Source of the DNA: Thiopseudomonas sp964394445 | GTDB taxonomy: Bacteria > Pseudomonadota > Gammaproteobacteria > Pseudomonadales > Pseudomonadaceae | Direction of reading: 5' to 3' | DNA: 64,000 nucleotides | NCBI GenBank assembly: GCA_964394445.1 | Contig: CAYMXO010000002.1 | Span: 1 to 64,000, forward strand | In this document: piece by piece, positions 53,329-61,170 of the stretch | Layout of the letters: each line of letters opens with the position of its first letter | How positions within the stretch are numbered: position 1 is the stretch's first letter | Made by a program: the position numbers and the translations under genes | The notes under the pieces: model-generated | Told to the model about the DNA's origin: nothing | The model's database searches: none | What the model saw: the letters and a program-made list of their open reading frames with translations, nothing else

Positions 53329-53395
53329 CGAGCTGCAGCACCCGGCCACCGCCCCGGCTCCGGGCCAAGGGAGCCCGGGGGCAGGCAACAGCACA

Positions 53396-53429
53396 TACCG
53401 GTCGCGACTGAAGTCGCTTCTACAGGCGC
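53396..53429. repeat. REP palindrome
   Basis: taccggtcgcgactgaagtc then gcttctacaggcgc; arms gcgact/agtcgc, and the cttctacag tail is the form closest to the published Pseudomonas REP. Confidence 0.78.
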
Positions 53430-53483
53430 AGCTGCACCACGGCCCTCAAGCACGGATGTCCGCCCACTCACCCATTCGCCCAT

Positions 53484-53517
53484 AAAAAAACGGCCACCCT
53501 CACAGGCAGCCGTTTTT
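53484..53517. terminator. Bidirectional terminator between paralogues A and B
   Basis: aaaaaaacggc (53484-53494) pairs with gccgttttt (53509-53517), with a 14-base loop. T-runs lie on both strands, serving the two convergent genes. Confidence 0.85.
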
Positions 53518-53538
53518 ATCCGGACATTTTCTAAACCA

Positions 53539-54045
53539 TCAATCACACACCGCGGTAAACAACCGGCTCTGGCGGTCCAGCTGGAGGGCTTTGTCCGGTT
53601 GTGGCACTTCCTGATCATCCATCGGCACCAGAATGCCGCTATGGCAATTGAGCAGATAACCCCTCTGCTCCACATGATCCACAAAGGCCTGTTCAAAACT
53701 GTACAGACGGAAACGGGCGATACGTTCGCCGTCGGCCTGCGCCAGCTGAATCTTGCTGCTATCCACCACGCTAAAGCCCATGTTTATCGGCACGACAAAG
53801 GTCCAGGGGCGCCAGAATGCAGGCGTTTGCCGCACCTCGGTAACCACCGCCTGTGCCGGCAGCCGGGCCCGTGTGCGCTCGTACCAGCTGTACTCCATAT
53901 AAATCTGATAGCCCAGAATGCCCAGCCCGGCTGCCGCCGGAACAATCCAGCGGGGCAGCCGCTTGCGGGTCAGGATACGGGCGTACTGGGCAATGCCTGC
54001 GGCCAAAAAAGCGACGCTGGCGGCAATCAACAGTTTGATAAGCAT
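53539..54045 (-). CDS. Unknown two-cysteine membrane protein, copy B
   Basis: 168 residues, homologous to copy A: two helices (the second RLPRWIVPAAAGLGILGYQIYMEYSWYE), then FWRPWTFVVPINMGF, YLLNC (Cys134) and terminal AVCD (Cys167). The Cys-to-Cys distance, 33, equals that in copy A. It lies downstream of symporter operon 2 on the same strand, mirroring copy A. The family is unknown; the soluble part is probably periplasmic. Confidence 0.75.
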   Translation of the reverse strand: MLIKLLIAASVAFLAAGIAQYARILTRKRLPRWIVPAAAGLGILGYQIYMEYSWYERTRARLPAQAVVTEVRQTPAFWRPWTFVVPINMGFSVVDSSKIQLAQADGERIARFRLYSFEQAFVDHVEQRGYLLNCHSGILVPMDDQEVPQPDKALQLDRQSRLFTAVCD

Positions 54046-54140
54046 GGGTCTGTTCCATCAAGGAAGTACTGGGCAAATGGCTGCACGGACATCGGAAACC
54101 TCACTCCATCCGCCAATTCATTCAGTACATCCTCAGAAAT

Positions 54141-54165
54141 AAAAAGGGCTTCACCAGGAAGCCCG
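54141..54165 (-). terminator. Terminator of symporter operon 2
   Basis: gggcttc (54146-54152) and gaagccc (54158-54164) form the stem, with TTTTT on the minus strand. A larger hairpin, cgtccgc...gcggacg (54179-54210), lies just before it. Confidence 0.85.
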
Positions 54166-54224
54166 TTTTGTGTTCCCGACGTCCGCCCTGCCCGGGGCAG
54201 GAGCGGACGGGTTTTCACCGGTGA

Positions 54225-56003
54225 TCAGTGATCAATCGCAGCGCCGGCACCTTTCGGATAACGCACGCTTTCAACCAGATCGCGGATCTCCTGAGGCGGA
54301 GCTTCAGTGGCAGAGGATACAACATAGGCCACGATGAAGTTGACAATCGCACCGAAGAAACCAATACCCAGCGGGTTCACGCCGAAGAACCAGAACTCCT
54401 TGGTGTCAGGGAAGTTGGCAGTGCCCGGAATGAACAGCCAGCCCTTGAACATGAAAATGTATACCAGAGTCAGGGTGATGCCGGCCAGCATGCCCGCGAT
54501 GGCACCGATACCGTTCACGCGACGGGAGAAGATACCCATCATCAGCGCCGGGAACAGGGTCGATGCCGCCAGACCAAAGGCCAGGGCTACGGTTTGTGCG
54601 GCAAATCCGGGCGGGTTCATGCCCAGATAAGCACTGACCACCAAGGTACCCAGCATGGCAATACGGGCTACGGTCATCTCGCCCTTCTCGCTCAGGTCAG
54701 GCTTGAGTGTGACCTTGACAATATCGTGGCTCACCGCCGAAGAAATCGCCATCAACAGACCGGCAGCAGTGGACAGCGCCGCAGCAATTGCACCGGCAGC
54801 CATCAGACCAATGGTCCAGCCTGGCAGGTTGGCAATTTCAGGGTTGGCGATCACCATGATGTCGTTGTTTACGGTCAGCTCGTTGCCGGCCCAGCCGTTG
54901 GCTTCAGCCACAGCTTTGCCTTTTTCGCTGGCATCGTTGTAGTACTGGATGCGGCCATCACCGTTCTTGTCTTCATACTTCAGCAGACCGGCCTTGATCC
55001 AGTTGTCCATCCACTCGGGGTGTTTGGACTCTTCCAGAGCCATGATCTGTGTGCCGCTGGTGCCTTCAGGGTAAATGGTGGTCATCAGGTTCAAACGTGC
55101 CATGGACGCAACCGCCGGAGCAGTCAGATACAGCAGCGCAATGAACACCAGCGCCCAGCCGGCAGACCAGCGGGCATCAGCCACCTTGGGCACGGTGAAG
55201 AAGCGGATGATGACGTGTGGCAGACCCGCAGTACCCACCATCAGCGTGGCGGTCAGCAGGAAGTGGTTCAGCGGATCAGCTGCATAAGCGGTGTACTCGG
55301 CAAAGCCCAGGTCGCTCAGAATGCTGTTGAGCTTGGTCAGCACGTGCACGCCTTCGCCCGTCACTTGACTGATCATGCCCAGCTGAGGAATGGGATTGCC
55401 GGTCATCTGGAAGGAGATGAAGATCGGTGGCACCAGGAAAGCCACAATCAGTACGCAATACTGCGCCACCTGGGTGTAGGTCACACTCTTCATGCCGCCC
55501 AGTACGGCATAGAAGAAGGTAATGCCGGCGGCAATCCAGATACCGGCATCAACCGATACTTCCAGGAAGCGGGCAAATACCACACCGGAACCAGTCATCT
55601 GGCCAATCATGTAAGTCAGCGAGATACACAGCAGGCTGATCACGGCAATCATGCGGGCAGGCTTGCTCTGGTAACGGTCTTCCACGAAAGAAGGCACGGT
55701 GTATTTGCCGAACTTGCGCAGGTACGGCGCCAGCAGCATGGCCAGCAGGATGTAGCCGCCGGTCCAGCCCATCAGGAACGCGGAGCCGGAGTAACCCATG
55801 AAGGCCACCATGCCGGCCATGGACAGAAAAGAAGCCGCCGACATCCAGTCGCCGGCAACCGCCACGCCATTGGTGACCGGGTGAATGCCGCCGCCCGCGA
55901 CATAGAACTCTTTGGTTGAGCCGGCACGGGACCAGAGCGCAATACCGATGTACAGCGCAAAGGACAGGCCGATGAAAATCAGGTTTACTGCAAACTGACT
56001 CAT
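54225..56003 (-). CDS. VC_2705-type sodium:solute symporter, large subunit 2
   Basis: 592 residues, paralogous to large subunit 1 along its length: VAGGGIHPVTNGVAVAGDWMSAASF, YAVLGGMKSVTYTQVAQYC and FGLAASTLFPALMMGIF. The same EF-hand-like loop, DKNGDGRIQYYN, begins at Asp345. Its codon use resembles the neighbouring genes, unlike copy 1, so it may be expressed less or in other conditions. It starts four bases after the DUF4212 stop. Confidence 0.9.
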   Translation of the reverse strand: MSQFAVNLIFIGLSFALYIGIALWSRAGSTKEFYVAGGGIHPVTNGVAVAGDWMSAASFLSMAGMVAFMGYSGSAFLMGWTGGYILLAMLLAPYLRKFGKYTVPSFVEDRYQSKPARMIAVISLLCISLTYMIGQMTGSGVVFARFLEVSVDAGIWIAAGITFFYAVLGGMKSVTYTQVAQYCVLIVAFLVPPIFISFQMTGNPIPQLGMISQVTGEGVHVLTKLNSILSDLGFAEYTAYAADPLNHFLLTATLMVGTAGLPHVIIRFFTVPKVADARWSAGWALVFIALLYLTAPAVASMARLNLMTTIYPEGTSGTQIMALEESKHPEWMDNWIKAGLLKYEDKNGDGRIQYYNDASEKGKAVAEANGWAGNELTVNNDIMVIANPEIANLPGWTIGLMAAGAIAAALSTAAGLLMAISSAVSHDIVKVTLKPDLSEKGEMTVARIAMLGTLVVSAYLGMNPPGFAAQTVALAFGLAASTLFPALMMGIFSRRVNGIGAIAGMLAGITLTLVYIFMFKGWLFIPGTANFPDTKEFWFFGVNPLGIGFFGAIVNFIVAYVVSSATEAPPQEIRDLVESVRYPKGAGAAIDH

Positions 56004-56007
56004 GATC

Positions 56008-56268
56008 TTAGTCCTCGCTCATGCCGAATTTTTTATCGATCTGGTTCATACGCCAGGCGTAGAAAAATACCAGACAGATAAAGCTCAAAATGGCGCCCTG
56101 GTGGGAAAACCAGAACCCGATATCCACACCACCAAAGGTGATGCTGGACAGTGCAGGACGCAGGAAAATGGAAATCCCGTACCCTACAAAAGCCCACACG
56201 ATAAGGCACATGACGATCAGGCGAAGATTCGCCTTCCAGTACGCCTGTGCCACTTCTTTATCGACCAT
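56008..56268 (-). CDS. Sodium:solute symporter small subunit 2 (DUF4212)
   Basis: 86 residues, two helices, matching copy 1 in KANLRLIVMCLIVWAFVGYG, ITFGGVDIGFWFSHQGAI and YAWRMNQIDKKFGMSED. It is the first gene of operon 2. The ribosome binding site GCGGAG is preceded directly by AAAAACAAAAAAAC, an A-rich CA motif like that in operon 1. Confidence 0.9.
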   Translation of the reverse strand: MVDKEVAQAYWKANLRLIVMCLIVWAFVGYGISIFLRPALSSITFGGVDIGFWFSHQGAILSFICLVFFYAWRMNQIDKKFGMSED

Positions 56269-56840
56269 AATTGCGATCTCCGCTCGTTTTTTTGTTTTTC
56301 AGCCAGCCGACTCCACAACGGGTTCTGCCGGCTTCCGGGCGAAATATTGCAAAATGTGAACGGCTTTATAAAGCCCCGACATTAGTCTTATGAGCATGCT
56401 ATCAAGTAGCTTGCACATTTATTTTCCCTGCAAAAAAACAACGGAATCTTCTTCTGCCAAACAAGTAAAAACCAGCTATAGCGCTGTCATTAGTTCATGA
56501 GCAATCACTCTTCAAAGCGTACAAAAAATGATTAGCAAGCCAACCTAACCAGTAAAAACAAAAGGTTAGTGAGCTTTCGTTATTTTTCCAATGCTTATGG
56601 AAATACCCTGCAGCGGTATTTGGCAAAAAATATAAATAAAGTCCGGCAGCCGAACTTTTATCAATAAAAAAACACCAAGAGACAACTAAAAACCGGCCAT
56701 ACACAGCGGAGGATAATCAGGCGATACCGACCAAAGGATGATTATTTTTTGCAGCAAACCGGCCAGCCCACTGGACAAAAATGCGCTGCTCACTGTCGAC
56801 AGGTACACTGTGCAACGAATTGACTGACTACAGGACGCCC
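56269..56840. other. A/T-rich divergent control region of operon 2 and copy C
   Basis: 572 bases without a gene, with A/T-rich composition. It holds the CA-type leader near 56284-56310, ATTAGCAAGCCAAC (56531-56544) and an inverted repeat, ctaacc (56545-56550) with ggttag (56564-56569). No clear -35/-10 pair stands out. Confidence 0.55.
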
Positions 56841-57341
56841 ATGGAATCCCCTGCCACTCTGGCCATCTGGCCGCTTCTGGCCCTGATTACCGTGCTGTTG
56901 GCGGGTCTGGTACTGCAACGCGGCCTGCTTTGGCTGCAGGCCGTACTGAGCGCTCTACTGGTGCTGGCTGGTTGCATTCTCATGCTGGCTTACCAGGATT
57001 ACCGCTGGGCTGCCGATGTGCGCCTGGCCCTGCCGGAGGGAAGCCTGATTGTGCGGCAAGAGCGGGCCGCAATACCGCAGCACCCATGGACCCGGTTGTT
57101 TACCCCGGTTATCGCCATTACCGCGGTCAGCAATGTGCAAACAGGCATGGAAGCAGACAGCGGTCCACTGCTGGAACTCGAGCTGTTGTATTTTGAAATC
57201 CATACCGGCCGCCACGCCGATAGCCGAATGGTGTTGCTCAACTGCGCCCGGCAGGATCTGGTATCCCGTCAAAATGACGGCCTTGTTATTGAGACCCTGC
57301 CTGCAGGTGATCCGCTGTTGCGCTTGCTGTGCCACCCGTGA
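56841..57341 (+). CDS. Unknown two-cysteine membrane protein, copy C
   Basis: 166 residues, the most diverged relative of copies A and B: two helices (8-26 and about 30-50), then HPWTRLFTPVIAITAV, a beta-rich part, VLLNC (Cys135) and LLCHP (Cys164). It is transcribed divergently from DUF4212 copy 2 and separated from flgI by a minus-strand terminator. AGGA lies before ATG 56841. Function unknown. Confidence 0.72.
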   Translation: MESPATLAIWPLLALITVLLAGLVLQRGLLWLQAVLSALLVLAGCILMLAYQDYRWAADVRLALPEGSLIVRQERAAIPQHPWTRLFTPVIAITAVSNVQTGMEADSGPLLELELLYFEIHTGRHADSRMVLLNCARQDLVSRQNDGLVIETLPAGDPLLRLLCHP

Positions 57342-57402
57342 CAGGTTGCAACCTGCGCCGCTGGTTGCCGCCACATCGTTACACATTCCGCCGCCACGGG
57401 CA

Positions 57403-57433
57403 CAAAAAAGCCCCGGTGCCTGTGCACCGGAGC
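57403..57433 (-). terminator. Terminator of the flg operon
   Basis: gccccggtgc (57410-57419) and gcaccggagc (57424-57433) form a 10-base-arm stem with one mismatch; TTTTTT follows on the minus strand. It lies about 55 bases after flgI. Confidence 0.9.
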
Positions 57434-57489
57434 TTGCGCTGATCCTCACTGCTGCGTGCCAGCCACGCCGGCATCACGCCGCTGAGCGG

Positions 57490-58593
57490 CTAGATCACAA
57501 TCAAGTCAGCCTGCAGCGCTCCCGCCTGTTTCAATGCCTCAAGAATGGCCATCAAATCGGACGGTGCAGCGCCCACCTGGTTCACCGCACGGACAATCTC
57601 GTCCAGCGTGGTACCCGGGGCAAACTTGAACATGGGCCGTTTTTCCTGCTCGGCGCTAACTTTCGAGCGTGGCGTGACCACCGTTTCCCCCTGGGAGAAA
57701 GGCTCCGGCTGGCTGACCGAAATGTCCTCGCTAATGGCTACCGTCAGGCTGCCGTGGGTGACCGCCGCCGGCTGCACGCGCACATCCTGGCCAATGACGA
57801 TGGTGCCGGTACGCGAGTTGATGATGACCTTGGCCACCGCCTTGCCGGCTTCTACCTCAAGGTTCTCGATGACCGACAAATAGTCCACCCGCTGGCTTGG
57901 GTCAAGCGGTGCGGTGACCCGGACCGAGCCGGCATCCATGGCGCGGGCAACCCCCGGACCAAGCAGGTCGTTGAGGCGGTCAACAATGTTTTTTGCGGTC
58001 GTAAAGTCCGGGCGGTTCAGGTTCAGGGTCAGGTAATCGCCCTGGTCAAATGCCGTCGGCACTGCCCGCTCAACCGTGGCACCAGACGGAATACGGCCGG
58101 CAGAGGGCACATTGACGGTAATCCGCGAGCCATCGGCGCCCCCGGCATCAAAGCCGCCAACCACCAGGTTGCCCTGGGCAATCGCGTAGACATTGCCGTC
58201 GATGCCCTTGAGCGGGGTCATCAGCAAGCTGCCGCCGCGCAGGCTTTTCGCGTTGCCAATCGACGAAACGGTAATATCGATGGTCTGGCCCGGACGGGCA
58301 AAAGGCGGCAGATCGGCATGCACCGAAACGGCAGCCACGTTCTTCAGCTGGATATTGCCCATGCCCGGCGGTACACGGATGCCAAACTCGGCCAGCATGT
58401 TGTTGAAGGTCTGCACGGTAAAGGGCGTCTGCGTGGTCTGGTCACCACTGCCGTTCAGGCCCACCACCAGACCGTAGCCGATCAGCTGGTTGTTGCGCAC
58501 ACCCTGGATGCTGGCGAGATCCTTCAGACGTTCAGCCTGGGCTTCTGCGCTAAAGCCCAGCGCCAGCAGGGCAAGAAGAACATATCGGTACAT
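57490..58593 (-). CDS. flgI: Flagellar P-ring protein FlgI
   Basis: 367 residues with a signal peptide (YRYVLLALLALGFSAEAQA) and the P-ring blocks RLKDLASIQGVRNNQLIGYGLVVGLNGSGD, GNIQLKNVAAVSVHADLP and VIINSRTGTIVIGQDV. It forms the periplasmic bushing around the rod. ATG 58593 has GAGG nine bases upstream; ATG 58602 would put that site too close. It is the last gene of the local operon; flgJ does not follow. Confidence 0.95.
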   Translation of the reverse strand: MYRYVLLALLALGFSAEAQAERLKDLASIQGVRNNQLIGYGLVVGLNGSGDQTTQTPFTVQTFNNMLAEFGIRVPPGMGNIQLKNVAAVSVHADLPPFARPGQTIDITVSSIGNAKSLRGGSLLMTPLKGIDGNVYAIAQGNLVVGGFDAGGADGSRITVNVPSAGRIPSGATVERAVPTAFDQGDYLTLNLNRPDFTTAKNIVDRLNDLLGPGVARAMDAGSVRVTAPLDPSQRVDYLSVIENLEVEAGKAVAKVIINSRTGTIVIGQDVRVQPAAVTHGSLTVAISEDISVSQPEPFSQGETVVTPRSKVSAEQEKRPMFKFAPGTTLDEIVRAVNQVGAAPSDLMAILEALKQAGALQADLIVI

Positions 58594-58608
58594 GACTGCC
58601 ATCCTCGG

Positions 58609-59328
58609 TTAAAACGGCCAGGCCGGGCTCATGAAAAAGCGTGACAACCAGCCCGGCTGGCTGGCGTTGGCAAAGGCTCCGGTACCCGAATAAGTAATGC
58701 GGGCATCGGCAATCCGGGTCGAAGACACGGTGTTGTCGGTGCTGATGTCATCGGGCCGCACCAGACCGGAAATGCGGATCAGCTCATCACCCGTGTTCAG
58801 GGTCAGCCACTTCTCGCCGCGTACCACCAGTACACCGTTGGGCAGTACATCGGCCACGGTTACGGTAATGGAGCCGGCCAGGCTGTTGCTCTGCCCTGCC
58901 TGCCCGGAGCCCTTGGTGCTGCGTTTGGCGTTGGCGCTGGCTTCCAGATTGAGGTTTTTATCGGTCATGCCCAGCGCACTGATGCCGGCCAGCGGATTCT
59001 TCGGAGTAACCGCCATACCCAGGATATTGGGCACGCCAACATTCAGGTCACTGTCTTTCTGGATGGTCGAGTTGGCATTCTTGCTCGCCTGCATACGCTC
59101 GTTCAGATTAATGGTGATGATGTCACCCACGCGAAACGCCTTGCGGTCAGTAAAGTAACTGCTCTCGAAGCTGGGCTGATAGATCGCCCCCATGTTCTGC
59201 TCGGCCGGCATCGGTACCCGCGGCACAACCGGGGCATAGTAGGGATCATTGGGCTTGGGTGGTGCCTGCATGCACCCGCTCAGCGCCAGTGCCGCGGCCA
59301 GCTGGGTCAGGATCAGTCTGGTTTTCAT
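58609..59328 (-). CDS. flgH: Flagellar L-ring lipoprotein FlgH
   Basis: 239 residues. The lipobox LSGC (Cys19) marks an outer-membrane lipoprotein. Typical parts are FRVGDIITINLNERMQASKNANS and GSITVTVADVLPNGVLVVRGEKWLTLN. It forms the L-ring around the rod. GAGGTGA precedes the ATG. Confidence 0.96.
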   Translation of the reverse strand: MKTRLILTQLAAALALSGCMQAPPKPNDPYYAPVVPRVPMPAEQNMGAIYQPSFESSYFTDRKAFRVGDIITINLNERMQASKNANSTIQKDSDLNVGVPNILGMAVTPKNPLAGISALGMTDKNLNLEASANAKRSTKGSGQAGQSNSLAGSITVTVADVLPNGVLVVRGEKWLTLNTGDELIRISGLVRPDDISTDNTVSSTRIADARITYSGTGAFANASQPGWLSRFFMSPAWPF

Positions 59329-59347
59329 GGCATCACCTCGGATTCAG

Positions 59348-60133
59348 TTAAAGCTTCTGCGTAATGAAGGACAGCATCTGGTCCGCCGTGGAAATGACCT
59401 TGGAGTTCATTTCATAGGCGCGCTGGGTCGTGATCATGTTGACCAGTTCTTCCACTACGCTGACGTTGGAGTTTTCCAGGGTGTTCTGCAAAATTCCGCC
59501 CAGCCCGTTCATGCCCGGAGTTCCGGCCTGCGGCGCACCACTGGCGGCAGTTTCCAGAAACAGGTTGTTGCCAATGGCTTCCAGACCGGCATAGTTGATG
59601 AAGTCAACGGTCTGGATGTTGCCAAGAATTTGCGGCTGCGGATCATTGGCAATGGTGACCGAGACGGTACCATCCTCGCCCACGGTAAAGGTACGCACCT
59701 GCTCCGGCAACACGATTGCCGGCTCCAGCGGAAAGCCGCTGGAAGTCACCACCTGACCATCGGAGTTCAGCTGAAAACTGCCGTCACGGGTGTAGGCAAC
59801 ATTACCGTCGGGCATCAGGATCTGGAAAAAGCCCCGGCCATTGACTGCCATGTCCAGCGGCTGCTCGGTCAGCTGCAGGCTGCCCTGGGTAAAAATCTTC
59901 TGGGTGCCGACAATGCGTACACCGGTACCCAGCTGCAGGCCGCTGGGCAGCTCGCTATCCTGGCTCGACTGGCCACCGGGCTGGCGACGGATCTGGTACA
60001 GCAAATCCTCGAACTCGGCACGGTCACGCTTGAAGCCGGTGGTGGAAACGTTGGCCAGGTTGTTGGAAATGGTGGTCAGGTTCATGTCCTGCGCGGACAG
60101 GCCGGTTTTGGCAACCCAGAGTGAAGGTAACAT
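59348..60133 (-). CDS. flgG: Flagellar distal rod protein FlgG
   Basis: 261 residues with the rod-protein N-terminus (LWVAKTGLSAQDMNLTTISNNLANVSTTGFKR) and C-terminus (LENSNVSVVEELVNMITTQRAYEMNSKVI) that form the coiled-coil core. AAGGAG precedes the ATG. Confidence 0.97.
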   Translation of the reverse strand: MLPSLWVAKTGLSAQDMNLTTISNNLANVSTTGFKRDRAEFEDLLYQIRRQPGGQSSQDSELPSGLQLGTGVRIVGTQKIFTQGSLQLTEQPLDMAVNGRGFFQILMPDGNVAYTRDGSFQLNSDGQVVTSSGFPLEPAIVLPEQVRTFTVGEDGTVSVTIANDPQPQILGNIQTVDFINYAGLEAIGNNLFLETAASGAPQAGTPGMNGLGGILQNTLENSNVSVVEELVNMITTQRAYEMNSKVISTADQMLSFITQKL

Positions 60134-60189
60134 GGTGATTCTCCTTATGCGTCAATTTCACGACGCATACAGTGCAAGTTCTGCGGTTA

Positions 60190-60930
60190 TCAGCTTAACT
60201 GCATGATCCGTGCCACCGAGGCAGCGTTGTCTTCGGCGGTTTTCATCATGCGCACATGCAGCTCGAACTGGCGCGAAAGCGACAGCATCGCCGTCATTTC
60301 GGCCACCGCATTAACGTTGCTGGATTCGGTATAGCCAGACACCATCCGGGCATCGGCATCAGGCTCGAATTGCTGGCCGTCCTTGCCGCGCACCAGGCCG
60401 TCCTGCATTTTTTGCAGTTGTCCGCGCTCGGGCAGAACCAGCTTGATGCGATCCACCTCGGCCATGACATCGGGGGTTTCGCCAAGGGCACGGATGCTGA
60501 TGGTGCCGTCCTGGGCAATTTCGATTTTTTGCTCGGGAGGAATGGCAATCGGGCCGGCATTGCCCATCACGGGCAAACCGGCCGAAGTACGTAAAATGCC
60601 AAAGACATCCACCTGCATGCTGGCCGTGCGCACATAGGCTTCGGAGCCGTCCGGTGCCTGTACGGCAATCCAGGCATCACCCTGCACTGCCACATCCAGC
60701 TCGCGGCCGGTTTCCTGCAGGGTGCCATAGGAAAAGTCGGTACCGGGGCGCTCGGTCATGGCATAGGCGCGGGCCGGCAGCCCATCGCCAAAAACCGGCA
60801 TGGAACGTGCCTGTTCAAAGTCACGGCGAAATCCGCTGGTGGATACGTTGGCCAGGTTGTTGGCGTGCGCCTGCAGCGCCTTGGTGTTCTGGCTGGCGCC
60901 GGTCATGGAAATATAGAGCATCTTGTCCAT
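60190..60930 (-). CDS. flgF: Flagellar proximal rod protein FlgF
   Basis: 246 residues with LYISMTGASQNTKALQAHANNLANVSTSGF at the start and SSNVNAVAEMTAMLSLSRQFELHVRMMKTAEDNA at the end. It is the first flagellar gene seen here. GGAG lies eight bases before ATG 60930; the much longer frame starting near 61146 reads through the intergenic hairpin and is rejected. Confidence 0.95.
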   Translation of the reverse strand: MDKMLYISMTGASQNTKALQAHANNLANVSTSGFRRDFEQARSMPVFGDGLPARAYAMTERPGTDFSYGTLQETGRELDVAVQGDAWIAVQAPDGSEAYVRTASMQVDVFGILRTSAGLPVMGNAGPIAIPPEQKIEIAQDGTISIRALGETPDVMAEVDRIKLVLPERGQLQKMQDGLVRGKDGQQFEPDADARMVSGYTESSNVNAVAEMTAMLSLSRQFELHVRMMKTAEDNAASVARIMQLS

Positions 60931-61100
60931 GGGGTATTCTCCGTCAGCGACCGTAAATTGACGGCCTTCATGATTCGAAGAGATACCAGCAAGATGCATG
61001 CCAGGCTTATTGCTTAGGTGTTCGTAGCACCGGAGGGGCAGCCTCCACAGGGCCACTACGCGCGCATCCGGCTGCCATGCATGGCGACAGGAAACCTGCA

Positions 61101-61140
61101 GGGCCGTGCTCGCTACGTAAATACGCAGCGAGCACGGCCC
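61101..61140. repeat. Long inverted repeat between flgF and der
   Basis: gggccgtgctcgct (61101-61114) and agcgagcacggccc (61127-61140): 14-base perfect arms with a 12-base loop. No T-run follows on either strand, so it is not a standard terminator. A smaller hairpin (ggaggggcagcctcc) lies about 70 bases to the left. Confidence 0.8.
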
Positions 61141-61170
61141 AAACACAAGCGCGCAAAAAACAAACGTCCC

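Noticed and set aside
54228..55919. 563-codon open frame opposite symporter 2
   Set aside because: The minus strand encodes an unmistakable symporter; the plus-strand product is His/Gln-rich without family features.
60931..61146. N-terminal extension of flgF
   Set aside because: The extra codons run through a long inverted repeat and have no flagellar similarity; GGAG before ATG 60930 fixes the start.
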